A stretch of DNA of 64,000 nucleotides from Paracoccus sp. TOH. GTDB taxonomy: Bacteria; Pseudomonadota; Alphaproteobacteria; Rhodobacterales; Rhodobacteraceae. Made by a program: the position numbers and the translations under genes. Shown here in pieces: positions 45,066-61,264 of the stretch. Position 1 is the first letter of the stretch; each line of letters begins with the position of its first letter. The notes under the pieces are model-generated. The model ran no database searches and was not told where the DNA came from. It saw only the letters and a program-made list of their open reading frames with translations. The stretch lies in contig NZ_CP098360.1 in the NCBI RefSeq assembly GCF_030388245.1, forward strand, positions 478,001-542,000, written 5' to 3'.

Positions 45066-45902
45066 TTAACGCCCCTTCTTCGCGTGACGCGACCGCAGGA
45101 TATACTTGTCGGTCGATTTGTTCGAGCGGGTCTTGGTGCCCTTGGTGCCTTTGCCCCACGGAGTCACCGGGTGACGGCCGCCCGAGGTCCGGCCTTCACC
45201 ACCACCATGCGGGTGGTCGATCGGGTTCATGGCGACGCCGCGCACGCTCGGGCGGATGCCCTTGTGGCGGTTGCGCCCGGCCTTGCCGAGGTTCTGGTTC
45301 GAATGGTCCGAGTTCGACACGGCGCCGATGGTCGCCATGCATTCCTGGCGCACCATGCGCAGCTCGCCCGAGCTGAGGCGGATCTGGGCATAGCCGCCGT
45401 CGCGGCCGACGAACTGGGCATAGGTGCCAGCCGAGCGGGCGATCTGGCCGCCCTTGCCGGGCTTCAGCTCGACGTTGTGGACGATGGTGCCGATCGGCAT
45501 GCCGCTGAAGGGCATGGCGTTGCCGGGCTTCACGTCGACCTTGATGCCGGCGACGACCTTGTCACCCACGGCCAGACGCTGCGGGGCCAGGATATAGGCC
45601 TGCTCGCCGTCTTCGTATTTGATCAGCGCGATGAAGGCGGTGCGGTTGGGATCGTATTCGATCCGTTCGACCGTGGCCGAAACATCGAACTTCGTGCGTT
45701 TGAAATCGACGATGCGGTAGAGACGCTTCGCTCCGCCGCCCTTGCGGCGCATCGTGATCCGTCCGGTGTTGTTCCGGCCGCCGTTCTTGGTCAAACCCTC
45801 GGTGAGGGTTTTGACCGGGCGCCCTTTCCAAAGCTCCGAACGGTCGATCAGAACCAGCCCACGCTGGCCAGGCGTCGTCGGTTTATACGACTTGAGTGCC
45901 AT
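45066..45902 (-). CDS. rplB: 50S ribosomal protein L2
   Basis: 278 residues. The conserved C-terminal block [31 protein letters not shown] contains the histidine implicated in peptidyl-transferase function. The N-terminal [37 protein letters not shown] is typical. A strong stem-loop with a U-run lies in the 94-base gap that separates it from rplW. Confidence 0.98.
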   Translation of the reverse strand: MALKSYKPTTPGQRGLVLIDRSELWKGRPVKTLTEGLTKNGGRNNTGRITMRRKGGGAKRLYRIVDFKRTKFDVSATVERIEYDPNRTAFIALIKYEDGEQAYILAPQRLAVGDKVVAGIKVDVKPGNAMPFSGMPIGTIVHNVELKPGKGGQIARSAGTYAQFVGRDGGYAQIRLSSGELRMVRQECMATIGAVSNSDHSNQNLGKAGRNRHKGIRPSVRGVAMNPIDHPHGGGEGRTSGGRHPVTPWGKGTKGTKTRSNKSTDKYILRSRHAKKGR

Positions 45903-45956
45903 GCTCTCTGTCTTCCGTTGCTTTGGACCGTGATTGGTCCGTTTCAGTCAAAAACT

Positions 45957-45980
45957 GACGGCCCCGCTGCCGGGGCCGTC
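45957..45980 (-). terminator. Intrinsic terminator-like hairpin between rplW and rplB
   Basis: GACGGCCCCG and CGGGGCCGTC form a perfect 10-bp stem with a 4-nt loop, followed on the minus strand by AGTTTTTGA. It starts 16 bases past the rplW stop and lies inside the S10 operon. A second small dyad, GGACC/GGTCC, follows at 45926-45940. Confidence 0.75.
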
Positions 45981-45996
45981 GATTCGCGGTGTCTTA

Positions 45997-46293
45997 TCAG
46001 AGGCCGGTCGAGACGTCGATGCTGTTGCCAGCTTCCAGCGTCACATAGGCCTTCTTCACGTCCGAGCGCACGCCGGGGCGGCCGCGGAAACGCTTGACCT
46101 TGCCCTTGGTGATGGTCGTGTTCACGGCCTTCACCTTGACGTTGAACAGGGCTTCGACGGCCTGCTTGATCGCCGGCTTGTTCGAATCCTTGGCCACCTG
46201 GAAGACATAGGCGTTGGCGTCGGACACCAGCGTCGCCTTCTCGGTGATCAGCGGCTTGACGATCACGTCGTAATGTTCGGGTTTCACGCTCAT
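45997..46293 (-). CDS. rplW: 50S ribosomal protein L23
   Basis: 98 residues: [57 protein letters not shown] is typical. L23 is the docking site for trigger factor and SRP at the exit tunnel. Its start overlaps the rplD stop by ATGA. Confidence 0.98.
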   Translation of the reverse strand: MSVKPEHYDVIVKPLITEKATLVSDANAYVFQVAKDSNKPAIKQAVEALFNVKVKAVNTTITKGKVKRFRGRPGVRSDVKKAYVTLEAGNSIDVSTGL

Positions 46294-46910
46294 TTCAGGC
46301 GAGCCTCCAGAGCTTCGACACCGGCGCGCGTCAGCACGAGCGTGTCGCGACGCAGGATGTCATAGACGTTGGCACCGATCGAGGGCAGCACATCGACGCC
46401 TTCGAGGTTGCGGGCGGCGCGGGCGAAGTTCTCGTTCACTTCGGCGCCGTCGATGACCAGGACCCGCTTCCAGCCGTTTTCCTTGACCGCCTTGGCGACG
46501 GCCGCGGTCTTGGCTTCGGCGATGTTCAGGCTGTCCACGACCACCAGTTCACCCGCGGCGGCCTTGGCCGACAGGGCGTGCTTCAGGCCAAGCGCGCGGA
46601 CCTTCTTGGGCAGATCGAAGGCGTGCGAGCGCGGGGTCGGACCCTTGTAGACGCCGCCGTGACGGAAGATCGGCGCCTTGCGCGACCCGTGGCGGGCGCC
46701 GCCGGTGCCCTTCTGGCGGTAGATCTTCTTGGTCGAGTAGCTGACATCCGACTTGCCCAGCACCGAATGGGTGCCCGCCTGCGCCTTCGCACGCTGCCAG
46801 CGCACGACGCGGTGCAGCAGGTCCGCACGCGGCTCGAGCCCGAAGATGTCATCGCTCAGGTCGATGTCACCGGCCTTGCCGGCGTCGAGCGTGATCACAT
46901 CGAGTTTCAT
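46290..46910 (-). CDS. rplD: 50S ribosomal protein L4
   Basis: 206 residues. The tunnel loop carries [40 protein letters not shown]. In E. coli L4 also represses the S10 operon through its leader; a leader hairpin with U-tract exists here too (48170-48211). It overlaps rplC and rplW by 4 nt each. Confidence 0.98.
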   Translation of the reverse strand: MKLDVITLDAGKAGDIDLSDDIFGLEPRADLLHRVVRWQRAKAQAGTHSVLGKSDVSYSTKKIYRQKGTGGARHGSRKAPIFRHGGVYKGPTPRSHAFDLPKKVRALGLKHALSAKAAAGELVVVDSLNIAEAKTAAVAKAVKENGWKRVLVIDGAEVNENFARAARNLEGVDVLPSIGANVYDILRRDTLVLTRAGVEALEARLK

Positions 46911-47785
46911 TTGCTTTCTCCTTCGGGCGCGGCGTTGTCGTCAGCGGCACCGTCAGCAGCCTTCTCGGCCTCGATCGAAGCCTGGGCCTCGGCCAGAGCA
47001 GCCTCTTGCGCAGCGGCTTCGGCCTCGGCCGCGGCCTTGCGGGCGGCTTCCTCCTCGGCGGCGGCGGCAGCGGCGGCCTCCTCGGCCAGACGCGCGGCTT
47101 CCTTGGCTTTCGCGCGGGTCGCGGCGGGGAAGATCGTGGCTTCGGCCAGCGGCTTCTTCACGGCGTCCTTGATGGTGACCCAGCCGCCCTTGGAGCCCGG
47201 CACCGAGCCCTTGACCATGATCAGGCCGCGCTCGGCATCGGTCTTGACGACCTGCAGGTTCTGGGTGGTGACGCGAACGGCACCGAGATGACCCGCCATC
47301 TTCTTGCCCTTGAACACCTTGCCCGGGTCCTGGCACTGGCCGGTCGAACCGTGCGAGCGGTGCGAGATCGACACGCCGTGCGAGGCACGCAGACCACCGA
47401 AGTTGTGGCGCTTCATCGCACCGGCAAAGCCCTTACCGATCGAGGTGCCGGCGATGTCGACATACTGACCCGCGAAGTAGTGGTCGGCGATGATCTCCTC
47501 GCCCACTTCGACCAGGTTTTCGGCGGCAACGCGGAATTCCGCGATCTTGCGCTTGGGGGCCACGTTCGCTTTCGCGAAATGGCCGCGCATGGCGCCGGTC
47601 ACGCGCTTGGCTTTCGCCTCGCCCGCGCCGATCTGCAGCGCGACATAGCCGTCGGTTTCGACGGTGCGCTGAGCGATGACCTGCACGTTATCGACGTGCA
47701 GAACGGTAACGGGCACCTGACGCCCGTCTTCCAGGAACAGCCGGGTCATGCCCAGCTTCTTGGCGATTACACCAGTCCGCAGCAT
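46907..47785 (-). CDS. rplC: 50S ribosomal protein L3 with acidic C-terminal extension
   Basis: 292 residues, against about 210 in E. coli. Residues 1-222 are normal L3 ([17 protein letters not shown]; the loop [24 protein letters not shown] with Gln150, the PrmB methylation site). Residues 223-292 are a low-complexity Ala/Glu tail ([26 protein letters not shown]..., ending [11 protein letters not shown]), predicted as a long acidic helix. Such a negative tail on an rRNA-binding protein is odd. ATG at 47785 has AGGAGG upstream; an 11-residue frame extension was dropped. It overlaps rplD by ATGA. Confidence 0.96.
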   Translation of the reverse strand: MLRTGVIAKKLGMTRLFLEDGRQVPVTVLHVDNVQVIAQRTVETDGYVALQIGAGEAKAKRVTGAMRGHFAKANVAPKRKIAEFRVAAENLVEVGEEIIADHYFAGQYVDIAGTSIGKGFAGAMKRHNFGGLRASHGVSISHRSHGSTGQCQDPGKVFKGKKMAGHLGAVRVTTQNLQVVKTDAERGLIMVKGSVPGSKGGWVTIKDAVKKPLAEATIFPAATRAKAKEAARLAEEAAAAAAAEEEAARKAAAEAEAAAQEAALAEAQASIEAEKAADGAADDNAAPEGESK

Positions 47786-47795
47786 GGGGGCCTCC

Positions 47796-48104
47796 TTACA
47801 CCTTGATTTCGACGTCAACGCCGGCGGCGAGGTCGAGCTTCATCAGGGCGTCGACGGTCTGCGGGGTCGGGTCGACGATGTCCAGCAGGCGCTTGTGCGT
47901 GCGGATTTCCCACTGGTCGCGGGATTTCTTGTCGATATGCGGACCGCGCAGAACGGTGAATTTCTCGATCTTGTTGGGCAGCGGAATCGGGCCGCGGACC
48001 TGCGCACCGGTGCGCTTGGCGGTATTGACGATTTCCTGCGTGCTGGCATCCAGGACGCGGTAATCGAACGCCTTCAACCGGATGCGGATATTCTGGCTTT
48101 GCAT
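47796..48104 (-). CDS. rpsJ: 30S ribosomal protein S10 (NusE)
   Basis: 102 residues: [71 protein letters not shown]. It also acts as NusE in antitermination. Two ATGs lie 6 bases apart; the second, at 48104, has AGAGGG at the right spacing. It is the first gene of the S10 operon, with promoter and leader hairpin visible upstream. Confidence 0.97.
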   Translation of the reverse strand: MQSQNIRIRLKAFDYRVLDASTQEIVNTAKRTGAQVRGPIPLPNKIEKFTVLRGPHIDKKSRDQWEIRTHKRLLDIVDPTPQTVDALMKLDLAAGVDVEIKV

Positions 48105-48169
48105 TCTCATCCCTCTTGCGGGGAGTTCCAGTTGAGAGGCTGACGACACACCACGCATCGCCAGCGTCG

Positions 48170-48211
48170 AACCGTATAAAATAAGAGCAGGCCGCCCTGT
48201 ACATGGCGGCC
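48170..48211 (-). promoter_or_regulatory. S10-operon leader hairpin with U-tract (attenuator-like)
   Basis: Minus-strand GGCCGCC (48211-48205), a 7-8-nt loop and GGCGGCC (48196-48190) form a 7-bp stem, followed by TGCTCTTATTTTATA. It lies between the S10 promoter and rpsJ, where L4-dependent attenuation acts in E. coli. Confidence 0.5.
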
Positions 48212-48264
48212 CGGCCCGATGCAACCGATTCGTTCGGAAAGGAAGAATGCGGCGGCGATGCACC

Positions 48265-48293
48265 CGTCTAGCGGCTCGGCCGGACCTGGTCAA
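48265..48293 (-). promoter_or_regulatory. Sigma70 promoter of the S10 operon
   Basis: Minus-strand TTGACC (48293-48288), 17 bases, TAGACG (48270-48265). The predicted leader is about 150 bases. The promoter lies before the start of the opposite-strand glycosyltransferase gene, so the two transcripts diverge. Confidence 0.6.
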
Positions 48294-48396
48294 GGGCGGT
48301 GGGATCATGCAGCTACTGGTTGCGCGGCCACAGAGGCGCCGCTAGGTATCCACCAGACGAGCGCTGTTTGCCCGATCTGCGTAACGAGGAGCCTCT

Positions 48397-49692
48397 ATGC
48401 ATGCAAGTCTGAAACGTTTGATCCGGAGCACGCCCTTGATCTACAGGCTCGTCGGCTCGACCCGCCGGTTCCTGTCCAGAGAGCCGCTCCGCGCGCCGGT
48501 GATGAGCGCCGGCCAGCCTGTGGACTGGGCCCAGGCCCGGCCGGGCATTGCTGCTCCGTCAGGGCTCTGCTTTCGTGACATCCAAGTCGTCCCTTCGACG
48601 CGGCTCTACCACCGCGCGCTGATGTTCGACGGCGGGCCGGTCTGGCCAGCATTCGCAGACACGCCCATAGTCCGGCATAAACGGCATGGCGAACTCGTCG
48701 ACGTGAACGCCAGTCCCGCCGCCACTGCCGGCCCGGTCCTGTTCGACGAAGCGGTCTGGGGAGGGCGCTGCTTCTTTCACTTCGGGCACCTGGTGGCCGA
48801 GCATATCAGCCGCCTGCCCGCCGGGCTTTACGGGCAGCCCCGGCTTCCCGTGCTGTTCTCGCTGCCGCCGGGCAAGACGGCCGCCGATGTGCCGGGCTTC
48901 TTCTGGTCGGTCACGGCGTGGCTGGGCCTGCCGCGCGACCGTATCCATTTCATCACCCGTCCGGGGATCGTCTCGCAATTGCACGTCTATCCGCAGGCGG
49001 AAACCCTCGGTCCGGACGCACCGCCTGATTGGTATATTCACCTGCTGGACGAACTATCGCAGCTGAATCGGCTTGAGCCGATCCAGAGCGAGGTGCTTTA
49101 TGTCCATCGCCTGGGCGAAGCCCGGCGGGGCAATGGGTGCAACCCCGGCGAGTCGGCACTGGTCGCAGCGCTTGCCCGCGCCGGCGTCGCGATCATGGAT
49201 CCCGGCAAGGAAAGCCTCGAGCGGCAGATGGCGTTCTATGCCGGAGCAAAGCTTTTGATCTTCGCCGAAGGGTCCGCCATGCACGGCCGCCAATTGCTGG
49301 GCCGGGTTGACCAGAAAATCCTGGTCCTGCGCCGGCGTCCACACAGCACGCTCGCCAGGGCGCATCTGATTGCACGCTGCCGTGAGCTGGAATATGCGCC
49401 CATCATCAAGGCGTTCGCTCAACCGCACAGGGCGGATGGCTCGCCGATCCCGGTCCGAGGCGTCGCATTCTACAACGTCGGGGCGCTGCATTCGATTCTG
49501 GCCAAGCACGGCATCGACATCAGGACGCATTGGCGACCGGCGGAGTATCGCGCCGCCGCCCTTGGCGATGCGCGCGCCTGGCTGCATGAAATCCAGTCCC
49601 GCCCCGAGGTCGACCGCAAAAGCACGATGCAGCATGTGCGGGTCGCGTTCCAAAGGGCCGATTTTTCCGAAGCGCTCAACGGCAAGAAGTAG
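48397..49692 (+). CDS. Glycosyltransferase 61 (DUF563) family protein
   Basis: 431 residues. The pattern suggests the GT61 family of capsule or exopolysaccharide transferases: DEAVWGGRCFFHFGHLVAEHISRLP (about 117-141), YVHR (235-238) and FAEGSAMHGRQLLG (about 289-302). These match the usual order of an HW/HFGH-type block, a short (F/Y)-x-R strand and an EG-S-A-H-type block. The assignment is from pattern only. No signal peptide or membrane helix is visible. GAGGAG precedes the ATG. It is the only plus-strand gene in the ribosomal cluster, lying between tuf and rpsJ, and base composition looks slightly less G+C-rich than its neighbours. It is convergent with tuf. Confidence 0.75.
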   Translation: MHASLKRLIRSTPLIYRLVGSTRRFLSREPLRAPVMSAGQPVDWAQARPGIAAPSGLCFRDIQVVPSTRLYHRALMFDGGPVWPAFADTPIVRHKRHGELVDVNASPAATAGPVLFDEAVWGGRCFFHFGHLVAEHISRLPAGLYGQPRLPVLFSLPPGKTAADVPGFFWSVTAWLGLPRDRIHFITRPGIVSQLHVYPQAETLGPDAPPDWYIHLLDELSQLNRLEPIQSEVLYVHRLGEARRGNGCNPGESALVAALARAGVAIMDPGKESLERQMAFYAGAKLLIFAEGSAMHGRQLLGRVDQKILVLRRRPHSTLARAHLIARCRELEYAPIIKAFAQPHRADGSPIPVRGVAFYNVGALHSILAKHGIDIRTHWRPAEYRAAALGDARAWLHEIQSRPEVDRKSTMQHVRVAFQRADFSEALNGKK

Positions 49693-49746
49693 CCACGCGG
49701 CGCGGTGACCCCGCCCCGGGTGGCTGTCGCTATCCCGCCAAAAGCA

Positions 49747-49771
49747 AAAGGCCGCCCCGGGGGCGGCCTTT
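49747..49771. terminator. Bidirectional terminator between the glycosyltransferase gene and tuf
   Basis: AAAGGCCGCC and GGCGGCCTTT form a perfect 10-bp stem with a 5-nt loop and A/T-rich flanks on both sides. A second hairpin (GGGCGGGG/CCCCGCCC, 49821-49842) lies nearer the tuf stop. Confidence 0.85.
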
Positions 49772-49849
49772 CCGTCGTCGCGATATCCCGTCTCCGGGAT
49801 CACCCGACGATGTCTTGCCCGGGCGGGGCCGAAACCCCGCCCCGCAGCA

Positions 49850-51025
<1,176 letters not shown>

Positions 51026-51047
51026 GGGCATGGCTCCTTATGTTGAC

Positions 51048-51104
51048 GGTGCGTGCAGGCACGCACCCTACGGGGTTGGTAGGGTGCGTGGTTGCCCACG
51101 CACC
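51048..51104 (-). repeat. Twin hairpins sharing the same arms between fusA and tuf
   Basis: GGTGCGTG and CACGCACC each occur twice: 51048-51067 (arms extended to 9 bp, 2-nt gap) and 51083-51104 (6-nt loop). The arms of one can pair with those of the other, so alternative folds exist in the intercistronic RNA. Confidence 0.7.
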
Positions 51105-51111
51105 GCCGGGA

Positions 51112-53235
<2,124 letters not shown>

Positions 53236-53253
53236 AAAGGGCCTTCCTTCCGG

Positions 53254-53736
<483 letters not shown>

Positions 53737-54108
53737 TTACTTCGGACGCTTCGCGCCGTATTTCGAACGACGCTGGCGACGGTCTTTGACGCCCTGGGTA
53801 TCCAGCACACCGCGCAGGATGTGGTAACGGACACCCGGAAGGTCTTTCACCCGGCCCCCGCGGATCAGCACGACGCTGTGTTCCTGCAGGTTGTGCTTTT
53901 CGCCCGGAATGTAGGAGATCACCTCGAAACCATTCGTCAGGCGGACCTTGGCCACCTTCCGCATAGCCGAGTTCGGCTTCTTCGGCGTCGTGGTATAGAC
54001 GCGCGTGCATACGCCCCGCTTCTGCGGGCAGGATTGCAGGTGCTGCGACTTCGAGCGCTGCACCTTGGGCTGCCGCGGTTTGCGGATCAGCTGTTGGATC
54101 GTCGGCAT
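53737..54108 (-). CDS. rpsL: 30S ribosomal protein S12
   Basis: 123 residues: [15 protein letters not shown], then [34 protein letters not shown] and [13 protein letters not shown]. Lys43 and Lys88, the classic streptomycin-resistance positions, are wild type. ATG at 54108 restores the standard length; an upstream in-frame extension is not conserved. It is the first gene of the str operon. Confidence 0.98.
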   Translation of the reverse strand: MPTIQQLIRKPRQPKVQRSKSQHLQSCPQKRGVCTRVYTTTPKKPNSAMRKVAKVRLTNGFEVISYIPGEKHNLQEHSVVLIRGGRVKDLPGVRYHILRGVLDTQGVKDRRQRRSKYGAKRPK

Positions 54109-54421
54109 TCGGTTCCCCGTCTTGCTTTCGTCAATACTCGCAGCCATCGGCTGCGCCACTTCTCGACGGCGAATCACGCCCATCGTGAAACGCCAGAACC
54201 CATCCTATCCCCGCGAGGGGGAGGACGGGTTGATTTCCAGAGGATCGGGGCTGATTCCGGCCCGGATCATGACCACAGAGGTTCTGGGCCCCGATCAGTT
54301 TCCTGACGGGTGAAGGGCGTATATGGGCAAACCCGGGGTGAGTCAACAACCCGCCGGGGGCAGGCCCGACCCGGATCGCGGCCGGCTTGCCGGCCCCGCG
54401 CCCCGACCCCTGCTCCGCCGG
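54109..54421 (-). other. str operon promoter and leader region
   Basis: 313 bases without a gene. It holds the promoter at 54318-54346 and, in the roughly 200-base leader, a long-range dyad GATCGGGG (54243-54250) / CCCCGATC (54289-54296) enclosing a smaller GGCCC/GGGCC stem. No conserved reading frame was seen. Confidence 0.6.
54318..54346 (-). promoter_or_regulatory. Sigma70 promoter of the str operon
   Basis: Minus-strand TTGACT (54346-54341), 17 bases, TATACG (54323-54318). It is close to consensus, with about 205 bases of leader before rpsL. Confidence 0.68.
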
Positions 54422-55273
54422 TCAAAGTCCCCAGCGCGGCCGGTCGGCGCCGGGCAGGCCGAAATCGCGCGCGGCGCGGTCCAGCGCCTCCAGGTCGATG
54501 TGGAAACGCTCGGCCAACAGCCCGGCCCAGCCCGCGGGGTCGCCCTCCCACGGATAGCCGGCGCCGATGGCGCCCGAGTCGTTGTCGTGGTTCAGGAAGC
54601 GCACGAACATGGCCTTGCCGGGCATGGTCACCCCGGGCATCGACAGGCCGATCTTCCAATGCGGGAAATGCATCACGCTGCGCTGCGCATCGGGCGGCAG
54701 ATAGACGGTCAGCGCCGCCCCGGCATTGTAGATCATCCGCGGCTCGACCGAGATGCCGTCCCGCATCGCCTTCAGCACCAGCCCGCGGGAATAATCGCAG
54801 GACAGCCGCCGCCGGCGTTCCCACAGCGGGCGCAGCGCCGCGAAATCCCGGCGGGCGTCGCGGATGTAATCCACGGCCACGGCATCGTCGTCGTCCTGGC
54901 GGAAATGGCCGACGACATCGGCGCCCGGCTCGATATGCGGCGCAATGGCGGCCAGGCAGGCGTCCAGGTGCTTCTCCATCGGCGGGACCAACGCCAGCCG
55001 GGCCTGCGGCATGATCTCGGTCAGTTCGCGCAGCCGCGACAGCCAGGGCTCGGGCAGGTCCGGCCCGGTCATCAGCACCAGGGTGAAATCCGGGTCGGTC
55101 TGGGCCAGCAACCCGGGCAAGGTCACGGTCTCGAACCAGAACCAGCGCCGCGCCAGCCGCTCGGGATGGTAGAGGAAGGCCCGCCGCTCCTCCAGCGTCT
55201 CATGCGCCACCTGGAAGCCCCGGCCCCCCAGATAGGAAAACCGGCACAAGCCCAGCATCTGCACCCGCTTCAT
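54422..55273 (-). CDS. Putative rhamnosyltransferase-family protein
   Basis: 283 residues. It resembles the putative rhamnosyl transferase family (FSYLGGRGFQVAHETLEERRAFLYHPERLARRWFWFETVTLPGLLAQTDPDFTLVLMTGPDLPEPWLSRL), with an HFRQDDDDAVAVDYI block near 125-140 that looks like the metal/sugar-nucleotide DxD region. No signal peptide. Its start overlaps the EamA gene stop by 4 nt (ATGA). Activity and acceptor are unknown; a role in surface glycan is inferred from family only. Confidence 0.7.
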   Translation of the reverse strand: MKRVQMLGLCRFSYLGGRGFQVAHETLEERRAFLYHPERLARRWFWFETVTLPGLLAQTDPDFTLVLMTGPDLPEPWLSRLRELTEIMPQARLALVPPMEKHLDACLAAIAPHIEPGADVVGHFRQDDDDAVAVDYIRDARRDFAALRPLWERRRRLSCDYSRGLVLKAMRDGISVEPRMIYNAGAALTVYLPPDAQRSVMHFPHWKIGLSMPGVTMPGKAMFVRFLNHDNDSGAIGAGYPWEGDPAGWAGLLAERFHIDLEALDRAARDFGLPGADRPRWGL

Positions 55274-56220
55274 CGACCGCGTCCCCTCAATTGCCGCTCG
55301 CGCAGGATGGTGTAGACCCCCGCCCCCACCACCAGGGCCGAGCCCGCCCAGGTCCACCGGTCCGGCCAGTCGCCAAACACCGCCAGCCCCAGCGCGATGG
55401 CCCAGACCAGCGAACTGTAGCGGAACGGCGCCACGAAGGATATCTCGCCGACCCGCATGGTGGCGACGGCGGTGATGTAGCCGACGGTCAGAAACAGCGC
55501 CGCGCCCGCCAGCAGCGCGAACTCGGCCCCGCTGGGCATCCGCCAGCGTTCCGCGCCGCCCAGCACGAAGCCGGTCAGCATCACCGCCAGCGCCGCATAG
55601 AAGGCGATGCTGGACGAGCCGATCCGGGTCGAGAAGGTTCGCGTCGCCATGTCGCGCACCACGATCAGCAGCATCGAGGCCAGCGCCACCGCCGACCAGC
55701 GGTCGAAGGCGCCGGTGCCGGGCCGCAAGATCAGCAGCACGCCCAGAAAGCCGATGCCGATGGCCATGAGCCGCCGCCAACCCAGCCTTTCGCGAAAGAA
55801 CAGCGCCGCGGCCAGCGTCACCGCCAGCGGCAGCGCCTGCATGATCGCCGCGATATCGGCCAGCGCCATGCGCCTGAGCGCCAAAAGGTAAAGCACGGTC
55901 GAGGCGATGTCGGCGAACGTGCGCAGCACCAGCGGCCCCAGATCGGTGCGCGGCACCCGCAGCCGCAACCCGCCCTGCCGTTGCGCGACCAGCACCATCA
56001 GCGCCAGCACCATGCCGCCCCGGATCGCCACCGATTCATAAAGCGGCAGGGTCTGGGTCACCGCCTTCATCAGCGTGTCGTTGCAGATGAAGGCCGCCAT
56101 GCTGAGCGTCATCAGCGCCGCGCCGCGCAGATTGTCGGCCAGCCCCTGCCCCGGATCCGGGACAGGCGGGCGCAGGGCGGTGTCCGGCGCGCTGGCAGAG
56201 GGCAAGTCGGGGGTCAGCAT
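55270..56220 (-). CDS. EamA/DMT-superfamily membrane transporter
   Basis: 316 residues with ten hydrophobic helices arranged as two EamA halves (RGAALMTLSMAAFICNDTLMKAVTQTLPLYESVAIRGG and later APFRYSSLVWAIALGLAVFGDWPDRWTWAGSALVVGAGVYTILRE). The cytoplasmic N-terminal 30 residues are Pro/Ala-rich. The substrate (metabolite export or nucleotide-sugar-like) cannot be predicted. It is coupled to the downstream glycosyltransferase-like gene. Confidence 0.85.
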   Translation of the reverse strand: MLTPDLPSASAPDTALRPPVPDPGQGLADNLRGAALMTLSMAAFICNDTLMKAVTQTLPLYESVAIRGGMVLALMVLVAQRQGGLRLRVPRTDLGPLVLRTFADIASTVLYLLALRRMALADIAAIMQALPLAVTLAAALFFRERLGWRRLMAIGIGFLGVLLILRPGTGAFDRWSAVALASMLLIVVRDMATRTFSTRIGSSSIAFYAALAVMLTGFVLGGAERWRMPSGAEFALLAGAALFLTVGYITAVATMRVGEISFVAPFRYSSLVWAIALGLAVFGDWPDRWTWAGSALVVGAGVYTILRERQLRGRGR

Positions 56221-56247
56221 GGCTCGGCGGTGCGGCTGCAGAAGTGG

Positions 56248-56895
56248 TTACCAAAGCGTCAGCAACGACCAGTCGAGGCTCAGCTTCACCTGGTCCACCA
56301 ATTCGACGATCGGAATGAAGCTCAGGAAGACGAGCGCGTCGAACAGGTTGCGGCGCAGCGTCGTCGTGTCGAAGCGGACGGTCCGCCCCGTGCGGCACAG
56401 CCGCGGATCGGGCAGGAAGAACGGCGTGCGCGCGGCATAGGCGTCGTATTCCGTGCCGAAGCGCTGCGACAGGAACCCCGCCTCGCGCCGCGCGGTGATC
56501 CAGAGAACCAGCCCGACCGTGCCGCCGATCAGCAGCGCCAGGCTGACCGCACCGAACATCAACCCGATCCCCGTCGCCGCCACGGTCGAGAAGAAATACA
56601 GCGGGTTGCGGGTCATTGAATAGGGCCCGTCCCGCATCACATGCCGGTTCTTGGCGCCACCGACATAGAGGATCGACCAGAACCGGCCCAGCACGCCCGT
56701 CAGCAGCAGCAGGATGCCCAGCGATTCGATGGTCTCGTGTCCGAACCCGTCCAGGCCGAAAACCGGGTTGATCACCAGGATGGCCGGCAGCAGGGCCAGG
56801 CCCGACAGCCGCAGGATGTTGATGCGGATCTTCTGATTGACTGCCGCGCGCACCACACCAACCTCGCAAACGCCCCGACCGCACTTTGACCCCAT
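56248..56895 (-). CDS. Isoprenylcysteine carboxyl methyltransferase-family membrane protein
   Basis: About 215 residues with four to five membrane helices. The methyltransferase-like core carries GAKNRHVMRDGPYSMTRNPLYFFSTVAATGIGL and EAGFLSQRFGTEYDAYAARTPFFLPD, the RxPxY and E-x-Y blocks of ICMT/PEMT-like proteins that bind S-adenosylmethionine. The substrate is unknown; bacteria lack prenylated CaaX proteins. The start is uncertain: ATG at 56895 has AGGGG 6 nt upstream, while GTG at 56853 with GAGG would give a shorter, more family-like protein. It lies 27 bases before the EamA gene. Confidence 0.72.
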   Translation of the reverse strand: MGSKCGRGVCEVGVVRAAVNQKIRINILRLSGLALLPAILVINPVFGLDGFGHETIESLGILLLLTGVLGRFWSILYVGGAKNRHVMRDGPYSMTRNPLYFFSTVAATGIGLMFGAVSLALLIGGTVGLVLWITARREAGFLSQRFGTEYDAYAARTPFFLPDPRLCRTGRTVRFDTTTLRRNLFDALVFLSFIPIVELVDQVKLSLDWSLLTLW

Positions 56896-56954
56896 CATTA
56901 TCCCCTGCCAGGGCCTTGCGCAATCGCGAGCCGCCGATGCGAAGGCGGCAAGCA

Positions 56955-56981
56955 AAAGGCCCGGCGCGGGGCCGGGCCTTT
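56955..56981 (-). terminator. Intrinsic terminator of rpoBC
   Basis: AAAGGCCCGGC and GCCGGGCCTTT form an 11-bp stem with a 5-nt loop, followed on the minus strand by TGC after the T run. It begins 22 bases past the rpoC stop. Confidence 0.9.
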
Positions 56982-57003
56982 CGGGTTCGTGTTCAGGGCG
57001 CGA

Positions 57004-61218
<4,215 letters not shown>

Positions 61219-61264
61219 TTCCTAATGAAGGGCACGGGATGGATGGGGGTGAGGGCTTGCGCCC

